From assembly GCF_025685425.1 (NCBI RefSeq), contig NZ_JAGTAS010000054.1:62001-126000 (forward strand): a stretch of DNA of 64,000 nucleotides, written 5' to 3'. This DNA is from Terriglobus albidus. Lineage in GTDB: Bacteria; Acidobacteriota; Terriglobia; Terriglobales; Acidobacteriaceae. Below, in pieces: positions 42,287-54,179 of this stretch (position 1 is the stretch's first letter; each line of letters starts with the position of its first letter). The position numbers and the translations under genes were made by a program. The notes below the pieces were generated by a model, which saw only the letters and a list, made by a program, of their open reading frames with translations, searched no databases and was not told the origin of the DNA.

Positions 42287-43120
42287 ATGCAGTTGCGGCG
42301 TATAACCCACGCGGGAATCGCACTGGTGCTGCTCGGCGTCGGGTATGCCCAGCGCGGTTTTCAGCATAACTTTCATGAGTATCCCTCTGTGGAGTATGGC
42401 CGGAATGTTCCTCTTCCCTCCGATTGGCAGAAACCGGGGGAGTGGACCTTCGCCCGCTTGATGTTTCCCGGAGGCCCACTTGACGGCTATCGCGGCCGCT
42501 TCGATGGGCCATGGCAGGAAGGGCTCTCCCTCTGGACGCAGGACTATCCCAAAGCCGATCGCGACTTTGCTGCCAGTCTCCGTCGCCTGACACGCGTCGA
42601 TGCACGCAGTGTGGAACAGCCCGTAAATCTGGAAAACGGCGATGAGGTCTATGACTATCCCTGGGTCTATGCCGTGCAGGTCGGCGAGTGGGGACTTACT
42701 GAGAAACAAGGCGCCAAGCTGCGCGATTATCTGCTGCGCGGCGGCTTCTTCATGGCCGATGACTGTCACGGATCAGAAGAAGAAGCGTACTTCACCAGAA
42801 CCATGAAGATGGTCTTTCCTGAACGCGACCTCGTCGATATTCCTGATAACGATCCCGCCTTTCACGTGCTCTTCGATCTGAACGACCGCATCCAGGTACC
42901 AGGAGCGGAGCACCTGAATACGGGCTACAAAAAAGATGGCCGTGTGGCGCACTGGAAGGGCATCTACGACGATAAAGGCAGGCTGATGGTGGCGTTCAGC
43001 CTCAACTCCGATATTGGCGACTCGTGGGAGTATTACGATTCGCCGTGGTATCCGCTGAAGTATTCTGAGATGGGCATCAAGCTCGGTGTGAACTACGTCA
43101 TTTATGGGATGACGCACTAA
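42287..43120 (+). CDS. Exported DUF4159-family protein
   Basis: The 277-residue protein has a short signal peptide (cleavage near residue 21) and matches DUF4159: FTFARLMFP-type WTFARLMFPGG, DYPKADRDFAASLRRLT, LRDYLLRGGFFMADDCHG and KLGVNYVIYGMTH. In larger proteins this domain sits beside MoxR/DUF58/von Willebrand modules; here it is free-standing. Its fold resembles a glutamine-amidotransferase-like sandwich, but its function is unknown. GGGAG lies 5 nt before the ATG. Confidence 0.82.
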   Translation: MQLRRITHAGIALVLLGVGYAQRGFQHNFHEYPSVEYGRNVPLPSDWQKPGEWTFARLMFPGGPLDGYRGRFDGPWQEGLSLWTQDYPKADRDFAASLRRLTRVDARSVEQPVNLENGDEVYDYPWVYAVQVGEWGLTEKQGAKLRDYLLRGGFFMADDCHGSEEEAYFTRTMKMVFPERDLVDIPDNDPAFHVLFDLNDRIQVPGAEHLNTGYKKDGRVAHWKGIYDDKGRLMVAFSLNSDIGDSWEYYDSPWYPLKYSEMGIKLGVNYVIYGMTH

Positions 43121-43129
43121 AAATCTGCA

Positions 43130-43636
43130 TCACATCCTGACGATCTTCTCGTAACAGAAAAATCGTAGTCCATGGCGAAAGCCGAGACCGATCTCGCCGG
43201 CGAAGGTGTAGCCGAGCTTTGGGAACAGCTTCTGCGTTGCGGCATTCTGCGAGTTGGTATCGACACGCAGGCGAGGGATTGCTCGCTCTCTGGCAATCGC
43301 TTCGGCCTGCTGCATCAGAGCCGTCGCGACTCCGCTGCCGCGAAACGCGGGATCGACCGCTAAACGATGCACCACAATTGCCGGATCTCCAATATCCCAG
43401 CCCACGTGAGCGTACTCGGGTTCCTGATCCATGGTGATAGCGGCAACACCGGCGATCTGTCCATCGATCTCGGCAATCCACAACTGGCTTAGCTGTATGT
43501 CGTTCCCGAAGACAGTGAGATTGGGATACTGATCGTCCCACTGAAGGTTCCCGCTCGCGCGCATCATGGGAACCACGCGGCGGACGAGTTGCATGATGTT
43601 GTCGAGGTCGTCGTTGGTGGCCAGTCGGAGGTGCAT
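43130..43636 (-). CDS. GNAT-family N-acetyltransferase
   Basis: With the start at 43636 (MHLRLATNDDLDNIM) the protein is 168 residues; the in-frame extension upstream is translated repeat sequence. It has the GNAT fold: an N-terminal strand-helix, IAEIDGQIAGVAAI, IVVHRLAVDPAFRGSGVATA with the acetyl-CoA pyrophosphate loop (RGSGVA) and NSQNAATQKLFPKLGYTFAG near the C-terminus. It would transfer an acetyl group to an unknown amine substrate. It is convergent with DUF4159 with only 9 bp between stops. Confidence 0.85.
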   Translation of the reverse strand: MHLRLATNDDLDNIMQLVRRVVPMMRASGNLQWDDQYPNLTVFGNDIQLSQLWIAEIDGQIAGVAAITMDQEPEYAHVGWDIGDPAIVVHRLAVDPAFRGSGVATALMQQAEAIARERAIPRLRVDTNSQNAATQKLFPKLGYTFAGEIGLGFRHGLRFFCYEKIVRM

Positions 43637-43689
43637 GGGACTGATTATCTCGTCTTCCAGGAGGCCGTGGACCTGGGGGTTCGAGCGAA

Positions 43690-43742
43690 GCGCGAACATC
43701 CCACCCATCGCTTTGCGATGGATGGGGCATCCAGTGTATGGG
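43690..43742. repeat. Dispersed palindromic repeat (GCGATGG family)
   Basis: CCCACCCATCGC (43700-43711) and GCGATGGATGGGGC (43716-43729) form a hairpin around TTTG, preceded by TTCGAGCGAAGCGCGAA. It fills the gap between the GNAT and beta-propeller genes. Confidence 0.8.
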
Positions 43743-44378
43743 TTACTTCTTCTTCCTTCTTACGGCGCGGATGACGCCGCTGCGGCCGCCGCCGCAGAAG
43801 AACTGGTCACTGCCGTTCGACTCAAGGCCGGAGACGCCTGTGCCCTGCGGCATCTCGATCTGTTCCAGCACCTCTCCGGTCTTGGGATCGACGTGACGCA
43901 GCTCGCTCTCGTCGCCCTCCCAGGTGCCGTGCCACAGCTCTCCATCGACCCAGGTCACTCCGGTGACGAAGCGGTTGGATTCGATGACGCGAAGCACCTT
44001 GCCGGTCTCGGGATCGACCTGGTGGATCTTGCGGCTGCGGTATTGTCCTACCCAGAGCGAGCCCTCGGCCCAAGCCATGCCGGAGTCTCCACCAGCACCC
44101 GGAGCAGGTATGGTCGCGAGCACTTTCCCGGTGGTGGGGTCGATCTTGTGGATGCGGTCTTCGGCGATCTGGAAGAGATACTTGCCGTCGAAGGCGGTTC
44201 CGGCGTGTCCGGCGACGTCGAGGGTGCGCACCGTCTCTCCGCTGGATGGATCGATCGCATTGATGCTGCCGCCGGCGGCGAACCAGATGTTGCTGCCGTC
44301 GAAGGTCACTCCGTGGACTTGATCGACGCCCGGGAATGGGCCGTACTCCCGGACGATCTCTGCTTTGGTTCGGTTCAT
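43743..44378 (-). CDS. Vgb/SMP-30-like beta-propeller protein
   Basis: The start at ATG 44378 (AGGA 9 nt upstream) is preferred to GTG 44396. The 211-residue protein consists of repeated strands such as GVTFDGSNIWFAAGG, AFDGKYLFQIAEDRIHKIDP, AWAEGSLWVGQYRSRKIHQV and GVTWVDGELWHGTWEG, each with an IDPxTGxVL turn, which is the beta-propeller pattern of virginiamycin B lyase and glutamine cyclotransferase-like proteins. Its length fits about five blades. It is cytoplasmic because no signal peptide is visible. It follows the regulator gene at 44389-45609 and is probably co-transcribed. Confidence 0.78.
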   Translation of the reverse strand: MNRTKAEIVREYGPFPGVDQVHGVTFDGSNIWFAAGGSINAIDPSSGETVRTLDVAGHAGTAFDGKYLFQIAEDRIHKIDPTTGKVLATIPAPGAGGDSGMAWAEGSLWVGQYRSRKIHQVDPETGKVLRVIESNRFVTGVTWVDGELWHGTWEGDESELRHVDPKTGEVLEQIEMPQGTGVSGLESNGSDQFFCGGGRSGVIRAVRRKKK

Positions 44379-44388
44379 GGTTTGAATC

Positions 44389-45609
44389 CTAGTCACCAGG
44401 GATAGAAGTTGGGAGTAACAACGTCGTCGTGAATCCCGGCAAAGGCGGCGTCATCCAGCGGCGGGCGCGTCCATGTCCAAACCACTGTGTCTTGCCCGAT
44501 GCCGCAAGTGAATCGAGCGCGCGCTGCACGGTGCGTTGGCTGGTTCCCATGGCCAGAGCCAGCGCGGAGCTGGACCACGATTCTCCGTCCGCCAGAAAGG
44601 CTAACACCGCGGCATGTTCTTCTTCGACCGGTCTGGCGAGCACGATAATTTCGCGCCTGGGTGAGGCCGTAAGGGCGAAGCCTTGCTTGGTCGCATGAAT
44701 GCCGGCGATGGGACTAAGCATGCGGCGCAGCCTGCCGATCTCCACCCTCAGGCGGGCACGGTGCGACTCGTCGACGAACCTGGCTCCGAAGGCACGGGCC
44801 AGCAGCACATCGCGTGAGACATCGCCGGGCCACGCCTCTCCCAGAGCTTGCGCAAGCGCGAAGAGCACCGGCCGGCTGGTCAACGGGATGATGGTGCTGC
44901 CGCTGCGTACGGCGTAACGACAGGCGTCCACGACTACGGCCTTTGAAGCGAAGAGAGCCTCCACCTCTTCCAGCAGCAGCGGGCGCTCTTCGCCGCCGGA
45001 AATGCGGCGGGCGGCGGGTGTCTTCAGCGTGCTCCAGGCGTTTTCCACCTCGGCGAGCAGCATGGGATTGCGTGCCTCGCGAGCGGCCTTCTCCGCACGG
45101 GCGAGTGCGGTGCGAGCGGGCCTGGTCTGCAGGCGGCGGACTGCGATACCTGCGGCGGCCAGCTGGTGCACAGTTCGCAGGGCGGGCGGAAGAAGTTCAG
45201 GGTTGAGCGTGGAGAGCAGCTCCTCGGCGTTGTCGAGATGGCCGATCAGCAGCAGCCGGCGGACCTCGAGATAGCGCGCGTGGGCGGCGTTCAGGTGATC
45301 GCCGTGCGATTCCAGCACAGCCCGGGCGGCATCGAGCGTTTTTGCAGACCAGCCCAGGTCGCGTGAGGCCAGGGCGATCTCGGTCTCGGCGACAAGACAG
45401 CGGGCACGGGCAACAGCCTCCCTGGGACCGAAGGCGCGGGCAGCGTTGCGCAGCAACATCTTTGCCCGGGAGAGGTCACCGAGCTGAGCCATGGCGATAC
45501 CCCGAAGGGCGAGGGCCGGCGGGTCGTCGCGGAGAGAGATGCGTTTCAGCGCCCCGAGCGGGTCACCGGCGGCGAGGGCACGCGCTGCGGCTGTGATCAA
45601 TGAGTCCAT
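44389..45609 (-). CDS. TPR-like plus winged-helix transcriptional regulator
   Basis: The 406-residue protein has an N-terminal helical-repeat half (about 1-200, LALRGIAMAQLGDLSRAKML and similar TPR-like pairs). An OmpR-like segment (about 225-320) carries SRDVLLARAFGARFVDESHR and LRVEIGRLRRML. Near residue 355, a helix-turn-helix reads SSSALALAMGTSQRTVQRAL. It resembles stand-alone regulators found beside beta-propeller and DUF899 genes, and it is divergent from the DUF899 gene. It probably controls these neighbours; the signal is unknown. Confidence 0.7.
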   Translation of the reverse strand: MDSLITAAARALAAGDPLGALKRISLRDDPPALALRGIAMAQLGDLSRAKMLLRNAARAFGPREAVARARCLVAETEIALASRDLGWSAKTLDAARAVLESHGDHLNAAHARYLEVRRLLLIGHLDNAEELLSTLNPELLPPALRTVHQLAAAGIAVRRLQTRPARTALARAEKAAREARNPMLLAEVENAWSTLKTPAARRISGGEERPLLLEEVEALFASKAVVVDACRYAVRSGSTIIPLTSRPVLFALAQALGEAWPGDVSRDVLLARAFGARFVDESHRARLRVEIGRLRRMLSPIAGIHATKQGFALTASPRREIIVLARPVEEEHAAVLAFLADGESWSSSALALAMGTSQRTVQRALDSLAASGKTQWFGHGRARRWMTPPLPGFTTTLLLPTSIPGD

Positions 45610-45711
45610 CGGAATCCCGCCACAGTTGTCACTCCCACCCCGCGTTTGCCCTGCGCTAAATCTATCTCATCCTCGGTGCCGGATAGGCGCGCCGACGAGA
45701 GGGAGAAACCA

Positions 45712-46479
45712 ATGCCGACATTAACGAAGCACAAGATAGGAACGCGGGAAGAGTGGCTGACGGAGCGGATCGCACTGCTGGAGGCCGAGAAGGCACTGAC
45801 ACAACGCAGCGATGAGCTGGCGCAGATGCGGCAAGAGCTGCCGTGGGTGCGCGTCGATAAGGAGTACCGGTTCGATACCGACGGCGGCACCGTCTCGCTG
45901 CCCGAGCTCTTTCAGGGGCGGTCGCAGCTCATGGTCTATCACTTCATGTTTGGGCCGAACTACGAAGCGGGCTGCCCCTCCTGCTCGATGATCGCGGACG
46001 GCTTCAATGGCTTCGTGCCGCACCTGGCGAACCACGATGTGACGTTGTGCGCCGTATCGCTGGCTCCCCTGGCGAAGCTGAATGCCTACAAGCAGCGGAT
46101 GGGATGGAGCTTCCCGTGGGCCTCGTCGCACGACAGCAGCTTCAATCACGACTTCAACGTCTCCATCACGGAAGAGCAGCAGAGGCAGGGCGGCTTTGAA
46201 TACAACTATCGCCGCAGCCGCCAGACGATGGATACGCTGCCGCCTCCGGTGGTGCAGTTCGCGACGATGTGCGGCACGGATGGACCGACGTATATCCGCG
46301 AGCGTCCGGGGATGAGCACCTTTGTGATGGAGGACGGTGTTGTGTATCACACCTACTCCACCTATGCCCGCGGTCTGGATGGTTTGTGGGGAGCGTATCA
46401 GTGGCTCGATCGCGCTCCGAAGGGACGGAATGAGAGTGGGATCTGGTGGAAGCGCCGGGATGAGTATGGGCGGGCTTGA
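45712..46479 (+). CDS. DUF899-family thioredoxin-like protein
   Basis: Start at ATG 45712 (GAGGGAG upstream), 255 residues. The sequence matches DUF899 along its length: HKIGTREEWLTERIALLEAE, DKEYRFDTDGG, LMVYHFMFGPNYEAGCPSCS (Cys88, Cys91 as a CxxC pair), SWPW-like WSFPWASSHDSSFNHDF and GVVYHTYSTYARGLDGLWG. The fold is thioredoxin-like and a peroxidase or disulfide role is plausible but unproven. It is divergent from the TPR/HTH regulator with about 100 bp between. Confidence 0.87.
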   Translation: MPTLTKHKIGTREEWLTERIALLEAEKALTQRSDELAQMRQELPWVRVDKEYRFDTDGGTVSLPELFQGRSQLMVYHFMFGPNYEAGCPSCSMIADGFNGFVPHLANHDVTLCAVSLAPLAKLNAYKQRMGWSFPWASSHDSSFNHDFNVSITEEQQRQGGFEYNYRRSRQTMDTLPPPVVQFATMCGTDGPTYIRERPGMSTFVMEDGVVYHTYSTYARGLDGLWGAYQWLDRAPKGRNESGIWWKRRDEYGRA

Positions 46480-46493
46480 GAAACCCAAACACT

Positions 46494-46605
46494 GGGTGCC
46501 CCATCCATTGCGTAGCAATGGGTGGGTTTCAGCCACAGACTTGAAATGAAAACCGGATCGAGCTTTCGCTTGATATCCCATATCTCGGCGTAGCCGAGAT
46601 ATGGG
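46494..46605. repeat. Palindromic repeats: GCCCCATCC unit and 29-bp hairpin copy 2
   Basis: GGTGCCCCATCCATTGC and GCAATGGGTGGG form one hairpin (46495-46529). CCCATATCTCGGC/GCCGAGATATGGG at 46577-46605 is identical to the unit at 11992-12020. Both end with the shared GGGGCAC motif. Confidence 0.85.
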
Positions 46606-46642
46606 GCACTCTGAGTGGTGCGTATTGGATGTGAGGTAAAAG

Positions 46643-46933
46643 ATGAATTGCTTACGGAGAAACGATCGGGCTTGCTGTCGTGTGGTCTCACAACCCGGCA
46701 TGTTGCGGCGGTGGTGGAAGAACGCGGGCGCATCCGCCGGTTCCGGGGTGCTGCTGCTCCTGTTGCCGAAGTGTCCGTTCTGCATCGCCGCGTATCTTGC
46801 CGTATGGATGGGAGGCGGCGCGGCCATGTCGATTGCCACACAGGCGCGTCCGGTGCTGGAGCTGCTGTTTGCTGCTTCGCTGATCCTGCTGGCTGTACGC
46901 TTCTGGCGGCAGCCTCCCGGAGTAGTCTCCTGA
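46643..46933 (+). CDS. Small membrane protein with PKCPxC motif
   Basis: The ATG at 46643 has GAGG 6 nt upstream; ATG 46700 is a second option. The 96-residue protein has two hydrophobic helices (about 33-57 and 68-87) with LLLLLPKCPFCIAAYLAVW in the first. Similar Cys-Pro-x-Cys membrane helices occur in small uncharacterised MerC-like or thiol-linked proteins. The N-terminal 30 residues are Arg- and Cys-rich. Its function is unknown. The stop lies next to the convergent cupin gene. Confidence 0.55.
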   Translation: MNCLRRNDRACCRVVSQPGMLRRWWKNAGASAGSGVLLLLLPKCPFCIAAYLAVWMGGGAAMSIATQARPVLELLFAASLILLAVRFWRQPPGVVS

Positions 46934-46934
46934 T

Positions 46935-47393
46935 CTACTTCTTGTCTTTATTCGGCGACCAATTGATGACGTGGTACTGAGCCGGAACCTTGCCGACGTT
47001 GCGGAACTGGTGCAGGCTGTTTGAGGCGTTGAAGATGATGTCGCCTTTGGTCACCTTGATCCATTTGCCGTCAGAGAGCGTCTCGCACTCGCCGCTGTCC
47101 ATGATGATGAGCTCTTCGTTCACGTGACGATGTGCGGGGTGTGACGTCTGGCCCGGGTTCAGCGTGGTAATGTGCATCTCCAGTTGATCGACGGTCGCTG
47201 TCGGCTGCTTAACCACGGAGCGAACCTCGCCAGTGGCGTTCTTCGTTACCGGTAACTGGTCGAACTTGAAGACCGTGGGGCCGAGGATAGTGGTCTTATC
47301 GACCCCAACAGCCTCCGGATTGTTCTGCGCCAGGGCAGAGACTGCGGTCAGCAGAATTGCCGCCGCGATGCTGCGAATTTCAAGCTTCATCAT
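46935..47393 (-). CDS. Exported cupin-domain protein
   Basis: The start is one of two adjacent ATG codons (47393 or 47390) preceded by AGGAG. The roughly 152-residue protein has a signal peptide (MKLEIRSIAAAILLTAVSAL) and a cupin barrel with motif 1 HPAHRHVNEELIIMDSGECE (metal ligands H, H and E) and motif 2 GDIIFNASNSLHQFRNVG (third His). Cupins of this type are periplasmic metal-binding proteins or dioxygenase-like enzymes; no substrate can be assigned. It is convergent with the small membrane protein gene. Confidence 0.82.
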   Translation of the reverse strand: MMKLEIRSIAAAILLTAVSALAQNNPEAVGVDKTTILGPTVFKFDQLPVTKNATGEVRSVVKQPTATVDQLEMHITTLNPGQTSHPAHRHVNEELIIMDSGECETLSDGKWIKVTKGDIIFNASNSLHQFRNVGKVPAQYHVINWSPNKDKK

Positions 47394-47445
47394 GATGCTC
47401 CTTTTTGTGCCAGACCATCGTAGACCAGGAGGAAGATCGGTTGCG

Positions 47446-47895
47446 CTAAGGAGCGACACATATTTGGTGGTTCGATTCGACCCAGACACCTTTGTATCGG
47501 TGCGTGACGAATACCATATATTTCGTTCCCGATGACAGGTCATAAAACTCGCCTAGATCGATCTCGTCCATCGCGACTTTGTGAGGAGGGACAAACAGGG
47601 AGCCGCCGCCATGAATAACATACGCTCCACCCGGTGACCATCCCTTCGGGTAGATCCGGTGATCGGCCTCATCTGTAATCACGAGATAGGCCCCGAACGC
47701 CCCATACCGTAGACTCGGCCAGAAAAGAACTTCGTCCGTGTTATTGGAAATTGTGGTCCGTAGCCCTAAGGTCTGATGAACAGATGCCATATGCCTTCTG
47801 GTGCACTGTAAATCGATCGCTACCGGGGCCTGTTGCGCCTGGGTCCATGCGGACGTACTTAGCAGAACCGCCAGCATTCCATGCCAGACCCTCAT
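47446..47895 (-). CDS. Small exported hypothetical protein
   Basis: Start set at ATG 47895, giving MRVWHGMLAVLLSTSAWTQA as a signal peptide; the longer in-frame extension lacks signal features. The mature part of about 128 residues is beta-rich (RTTISNNTDEVLFWPSLRYG, GEFYDLSSGTKYMVFVTH) with two Cys, and resembles immunoglobulin-like extracytoplasmic domains. No family is assigned. It ends about 50 bp upstream of the cupin start, so the two could be co-transcribed. Confidence 0.6.
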   Translation of the reverse strand: MRVWHGMLAVLLSTSAWTQAQQAPVAIDLQCTRRHMASVHQTLGLRTTISNNTDEVLFWPSLRYGAFGAYLVITDEADHRIYPKGWSPGGAYVIHGGGSLFVPPHKVAMDEIDLGEFYDLSSGTKYMVFVTHRYKGVWVESNHQICVAP

Positions 47896-48078
47896 CGTTT
47901 TGGCCCTCCGACCTTTCAGAGGTAAGACGAGGTGCATCGCAAAAGGCATCGGCATTTCTTCACCGAGGCCAGGTTTCAATCTACGGGCTTCCCTACCCCC
48001 GCTTGCCATGAATGAGATAATGAAGAGTGGCTCACAGATGCCGTTGCGTGGGTCAGGATATGGGGGCATTCGGAAGCT

Positions 48079-49190
48079 ATGAGCAATCCACAGCATCCAC
48101 TTCAGAAGATTCTGGAAAATCGGATCGCCATCATCGATGGAGCGATGGGTACCACAATTCGCACCTACGGGATGAAAGAAGCCGATATCCGTGGAGAGCG
48201 CTTCAAGAATGCCACCAAAGATCTGCTGAACAACGGCGACCTGTTCTCACTGACACAGCCGAAGATGATCGGCGACATTCACCGCCGCTTCCTCGAAGCC
48301 GGTGCGGACATCATTGAGACCAATACCTTTGGGGCCACCAGCATCGCGCAGAGCGAGTTCTTTGTTGATGATCCGCGTGAGCACGGCGGCCGCAAAGACC
48401 CGGAGTTCTATCAGAAGATTATCGACGATGCTTCGCTCAGCGCGCTTGCCTGGGAGATCAATGAGCAGTCGGCGCGGCAGTGCCGCGAGTGGGCCGACCG
48501 CGTCGGCAATGACACCGGCCGGCAGCGCTTTGTCGCCGGAGCCATCGGACCGCTGACCGTCTCGCTATCGAACTCGCCGGATGCGGACGATCCCGGCTTC
48601 CGTGTTGTGACCTTCGACCAGGTGAAGAAGGCTTACTCGGAAGAGGTGCGCGCCCTGATTGCCGGCGGAGTCGATCTGCTGCTGGTGGAGACCATCTTCG
48701 ACTCACTGAATGCCAAGGCGGCACTGGTCGCCATTCAGGAGGTCTTTGAAGAGGACGGCAAGAAGCTGCCCATCATGATCTCGGCGGCGGTTGGCCGCGG
48801 CGGCGAGACGATGATCTCCGCGCAGACGGTTGAGGCCTTCTGGAATGCCGTGAAGCATGTGAAGCCGCTCTCGGTGGGCCTGAACTGCTCGCTTGGCCCA
48901 GACCTGATGTATCCGTTCCTGGAAGAGCTTTCCAGTAAGGCCGATGTCGCTATCTCGGCGTATCCGAATGCCGGTCTGCCGAATCCGCTTTCGCCCACGG
49001 GCTTCGATCTGGAGCCCGCCGATATGGGCCGTTATCTTGGCGACTTCGCTAAGGGTGGACTGATCAACATCGCCGGCGGATGCTGCGGCAATACGCCGGA
49101 GCACATCGCCGCCATCGCCAAGGCCCTGGCACACCAGGAACCCCGTAGGCTGGAACACCATCAGGAGCCGGAGGCTGTGGGAGCCCGGGG

Positions 49191-49194
<4 letters not shown>
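48079..49194 (+). CDS. metH: Methionine synthase, homocysteine-binding module as a separate polypeptide
   Basis: The 371-residue protein equals the first module of cobalamin-dependent methionine synthase: [17 protein letters not shown] (16-32), [15 protein letters not shown] and the zinc cysteines Cys270 (GLNCSLGPD) and Cys335/Cys336 (GGCCGNTP). It binds homocysteine as the methyl acceptor. In most bacteria this module continues into the folate domain; here translation ends after EPEAVGARG and the next gene starts within the stop (ATGA, 49191-49194). The two products must associate for catalysis. No cobalamin or SAM riboswitch was recognised upstream. Confidence 0.92.
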
Positions 49195-51911
<2,717 letters not shown>

Positions 51912-52285
51912 TGAGCTACACGAATTGGTGCCCCATCGATTGCGTAGCGATGGGTGGGATGTTCGAGCCGAGCTCGAATATGTTTTGACATTGGGGAAGT
52001 GAGAGAAGCAGATTTCTCCGCTACTCCTCACCCCAGGCAGCAAGCTGGCTGGAGACCCCGACGAAATGACAAACAAAAAAGACGGTTCGAGCTTCGCTCG
52101 AATCTCCCGCATCCCGGCATCGCCGAGATATGGGGCACCCGGTGTATGGGTATCAATCAGCCACACGAAAGTGTGGCTTCTTTTATGCCTCTCCGTGGGT
52201 GTACATGCGTCTGTTACCAGCGTTGAATGAAATCCGACCACGTACGTCCCTGAACAGTCAAACACCTCCAACCCGCTAACCAGAA
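51912..52285. repeat. Cluster of palindromic intergenic repeats
   Basis: This gap contains GGTGCCCCATCGATTGC paired with GCGATGGGTGGG (51926-51959), TTCGAGCCGAGCTCGAA near 51963-51979, a GCAAGCTGGCTGG segment near 52038, GGTTCGAGCTTCGCTCGAA (52084-52102) and GCCGAGATATGGGGCACCCG (52122-52141), a degraded relative of the 29-bp hairpin. The cluster resembles that at 37039-37263. No gene was recognised. Confidence 0.8.
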
Positions 52286-52297
52286 ATGGAGACGACC

Positions 52298-53119
52298 ATG
52301 AAGACCATCACCGTGAAAGACGGCACCACAATCTACTTCAAAGACTGGGGCTCAGGACAACCGGTTGTGTTTTCGCACGGCTGGCCGTTGAACGCAGATG
52401 CGTGGGATGCGCAGATGCTCTTCCTCGGCGAGCGCGGATATCGCGTCATTGCGCATGACCGCCGCAGCCATGGACGGTCAGACCAGACGTGGGACGGCAA
52501 CGAGATGGATACGTATGCCGACGATCTGGCGGCGCTGTTCGACGCGCTCGATCTGAAGAACGCCGTGCTTGTGGGCCACTCCACCGGCGGCGGTGAGGTG
52601 GCACGCTATTTGGGACGCCACGGCACCAGCCGCGTTGCTAAGGCGGTACTGATCGGCGCTGTTCCTCCGGTAATGCTGAAGAGCGAGAAGAATCCAGGCG
52701 GGCTGCCGGTCGATGCCTTCGATGCAATCCGCAACGGAGTGGTGAACGACCGCTCGCAGTACTACATGGATCTGACGCTTCCCTTCTATGGCTACAACCG
52801 TCCTGGTGCCGCAGTCTCAGAAGGTGTGCGCAAGAACTTCTGGTATCAGGGCATGCAGGGCGGCATCAAGGGGCAGTACGACTGCATCAAGGCCTTCTCT
52901 GAGACGGACTTTACCGAAGACCTGAAGAAGATCGACATTCCCACCCTGGTGATGCACGGCGATGATGACCAGATCGTTCCTTACCTTGACGCCGGTGTGC
53001 TGACAGCGAAGCTGGTGAAGAACAGCCAGTTGAAGATCTACCCGGGATACCCGCACGGCATGGCGCAGATTCATACCGACCAGATCAATGCGGATTTGCT
53101 GACGTTTATCCAGAGCTGA
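52298..53119 (+). CDS. Alpha/beta hydrolase (arylesterase / non-haem chloroperoxidase-like)
   Basis: The start at ATG 52298 follows GGAG and gives [20 protein letters not shown]. The 273-residue protein has the oxyanion HGWP motif, nucleophile Ser95 in VGHSTGGGE, Asp224 in HGDDDQIVP and His253 in YPHGM, the order of the bacterial perhydrolase/chloroperoxidase group. It is cytoplasmic and likely hydrolyses small esters; the haloperoxidase activity reported for relatives is a side reaction. A terminator hairpin follows, so the gene is probably its own transcript. Confidence 0.9.
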   Translation: MKTITVKDGTTIYFKDWGSGQPVVFSHGWPLNADAWDAQMLFLGERGYRVIAHDRRSHGRSDQTWDGNEMDTYADDLAALFDALDLKNAVLVGHSTGGGEVARYLGRHGTSRVAKAVLIGAVPPVMLKSEKNPGGLPVDAFDAIRNGVVNDRSQYYMDLTLPFYGYNRPGAAVSEGVRKNFWYQGMQGGIKGQYDCIKAFSETDFTEDLKKIDIPTLVMHGDDDQIVPYLDAGVLTAKLVKNSQLKIYPGYPHGMAQIHTDQINADLLTFIQS

Positions 53120-53157
53120 AGAGAAATTGAATCATGGAATGAATTGAATGATTGAAG

Positions 53158-53186
53158 ATGGCCCATGTTCCTGGAGCATGGGCCAT
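53158..53186 (+). terminator. Terminator after the alpha/beta hydrolase gene
   Basis: ATGGCCCATG pairs with CATGGGCCAT around TTCCTGGAG, followed by TTCT. The hairpin is strong but the T-run short. Confidence 0.65.
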
Positions 53187-53218
53187 TTCTACGCGCCTTC
53201 GGCTACACTACGCGCACG

Positions 53219-54133
53219 ATGGCTACACGGCTTACACTCGATCTCGACACGCTGCGCACCCTCACCATTGCAAACGACCTTGGCAGTCTGGCGCTGGCGG
53301 CAGAACGTCTGGGGCGCACGCCCTCGGCAGTAAGTCTGCAGATGAAGCGGCTGCAGGAGGAGCTGGGAGCTCCCGTCTTTCGGAAACGTGGCCGCGGTCT
53401 TGCCCTGACCGAAGAGGGAGTGGTGGCGCTCGCTTATGCACGCCGCATGCTGTCGCTCAACGACGAACTGCTGGATACGATGCAGGGCGCCAACATTGCC
53501 GGACACATTCGCATCGGCTGCACACAGGACTTTGTCGCGGCGCTGCCTTCCGCGCTGTCACACTTTGCCCTGCTGTATCCGCGTATGCAGGTCGAACTGC
53601 GCATCGAAGGCAACGCAGCGCTGGCCGATGCGGTAGAGGCAGCGCAGCTCGACCTTGCCGTGGTGATCGGACATGAGGCACGCGCGGCCGCCGAGGCCAT
53701 CGGACAGCTTGAGATCGTCTGGATTGCTGCTTCCAACTTTGTGCCTCCCCAGCATCATCCTCTGCCGCTGGCTGCGCTTGGGCCACAGTGCGCCTTCCGC
53801 CGCCGCGCCATCGAACATCTGGAGACGGCCACAACGCCATATCGCGTCGCCGCCAGTAGTCCCAGCCTTGAAGGCCTGTGGGCTGCGCTGCTTGCAGGTC
53901 TCGGCATTACGGCGCGCACTGGGCTACGCCTTCCTGAGGGCCTGATCGCGGCAACGTCGCTCTTCGGCTTGCCTGCGCTCGGCGCACTGCCGGTTACGGT
54001 TCATCGCAATCCGCATTCCATGGGTGTTGCGGCCGATCGCATGAAGATCCTGCTGACGGAAGCTGTGCAGGCAGCGCTGGCCTCACAGACACAGACCGCG
54101 AAGAAGCATAAGCTGCGCTTACGTGTTGGGTGA
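53219..54133 (+). CDS. LysR-family transcriptional regulator
   Basis: The start at 53219 gives MATRLTLDLDTLRTLTIAND, aligned with the LysR N-terminus; upstream codons lie in the terminator. The 304-residue protein has the LysR helix-turn-helix (LGSLALAAERLGRTPSAVSL, then MKRLQEELGAPVFRKRGRGL) and an effector domain from about residue 90 (HIRIGCTQDFVAALPSAL). The C-terminus TAKKHKLRLRVG is basic. Its target is not obvious: neither neighbour is divergent from it, and the following lipocalin-like gene is co-directional. Confidence 0.88.
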   Translation: MATRLTLDLDTLRTLTIANDLGSLALAAERLGRTPSAVSLQMKRLQEELGAPVFRKRGRGLALTEEGVVALAYARRMLSLNDELLDTMQGANIAGHIRIGCTQDFVAALPSALSHFALLYPRMQVELRIEGNAALADAVEAAQLDLAVVIGHEARAAAEAIGQLEIVWIAASNFVPPQHHPLPLAALGPQCAFRRRAIEHLETATTPYRVAASSPSLEGLWAALLAGLGITARTGLRLPEGLIAATSLFGLPALGALPVTVHRNPHSMGVAADRMKILLTEAVQAALASQTQTAKKHKLRLRVG

Positions 54134-54179
54134 AAACAATCAAATTGTTCTTGCAGTGGCGCGTTGTTAGAGTTGCCCC

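Noticed and set aside
42164-42769. Longer version of the reverse-strand hypothetical gene starting at 42769
   Set aside because: It would overlap most of the conserved DUF4159 gene; the ATG at 42163 has a good AGGAGAG ribosome site.
47900-48078. Cobalamin or SAM riboswitch upstream of the methionine synthase genes
   Set aside because: The space is short and I could not find the B12-box or a SAM aptamer core.
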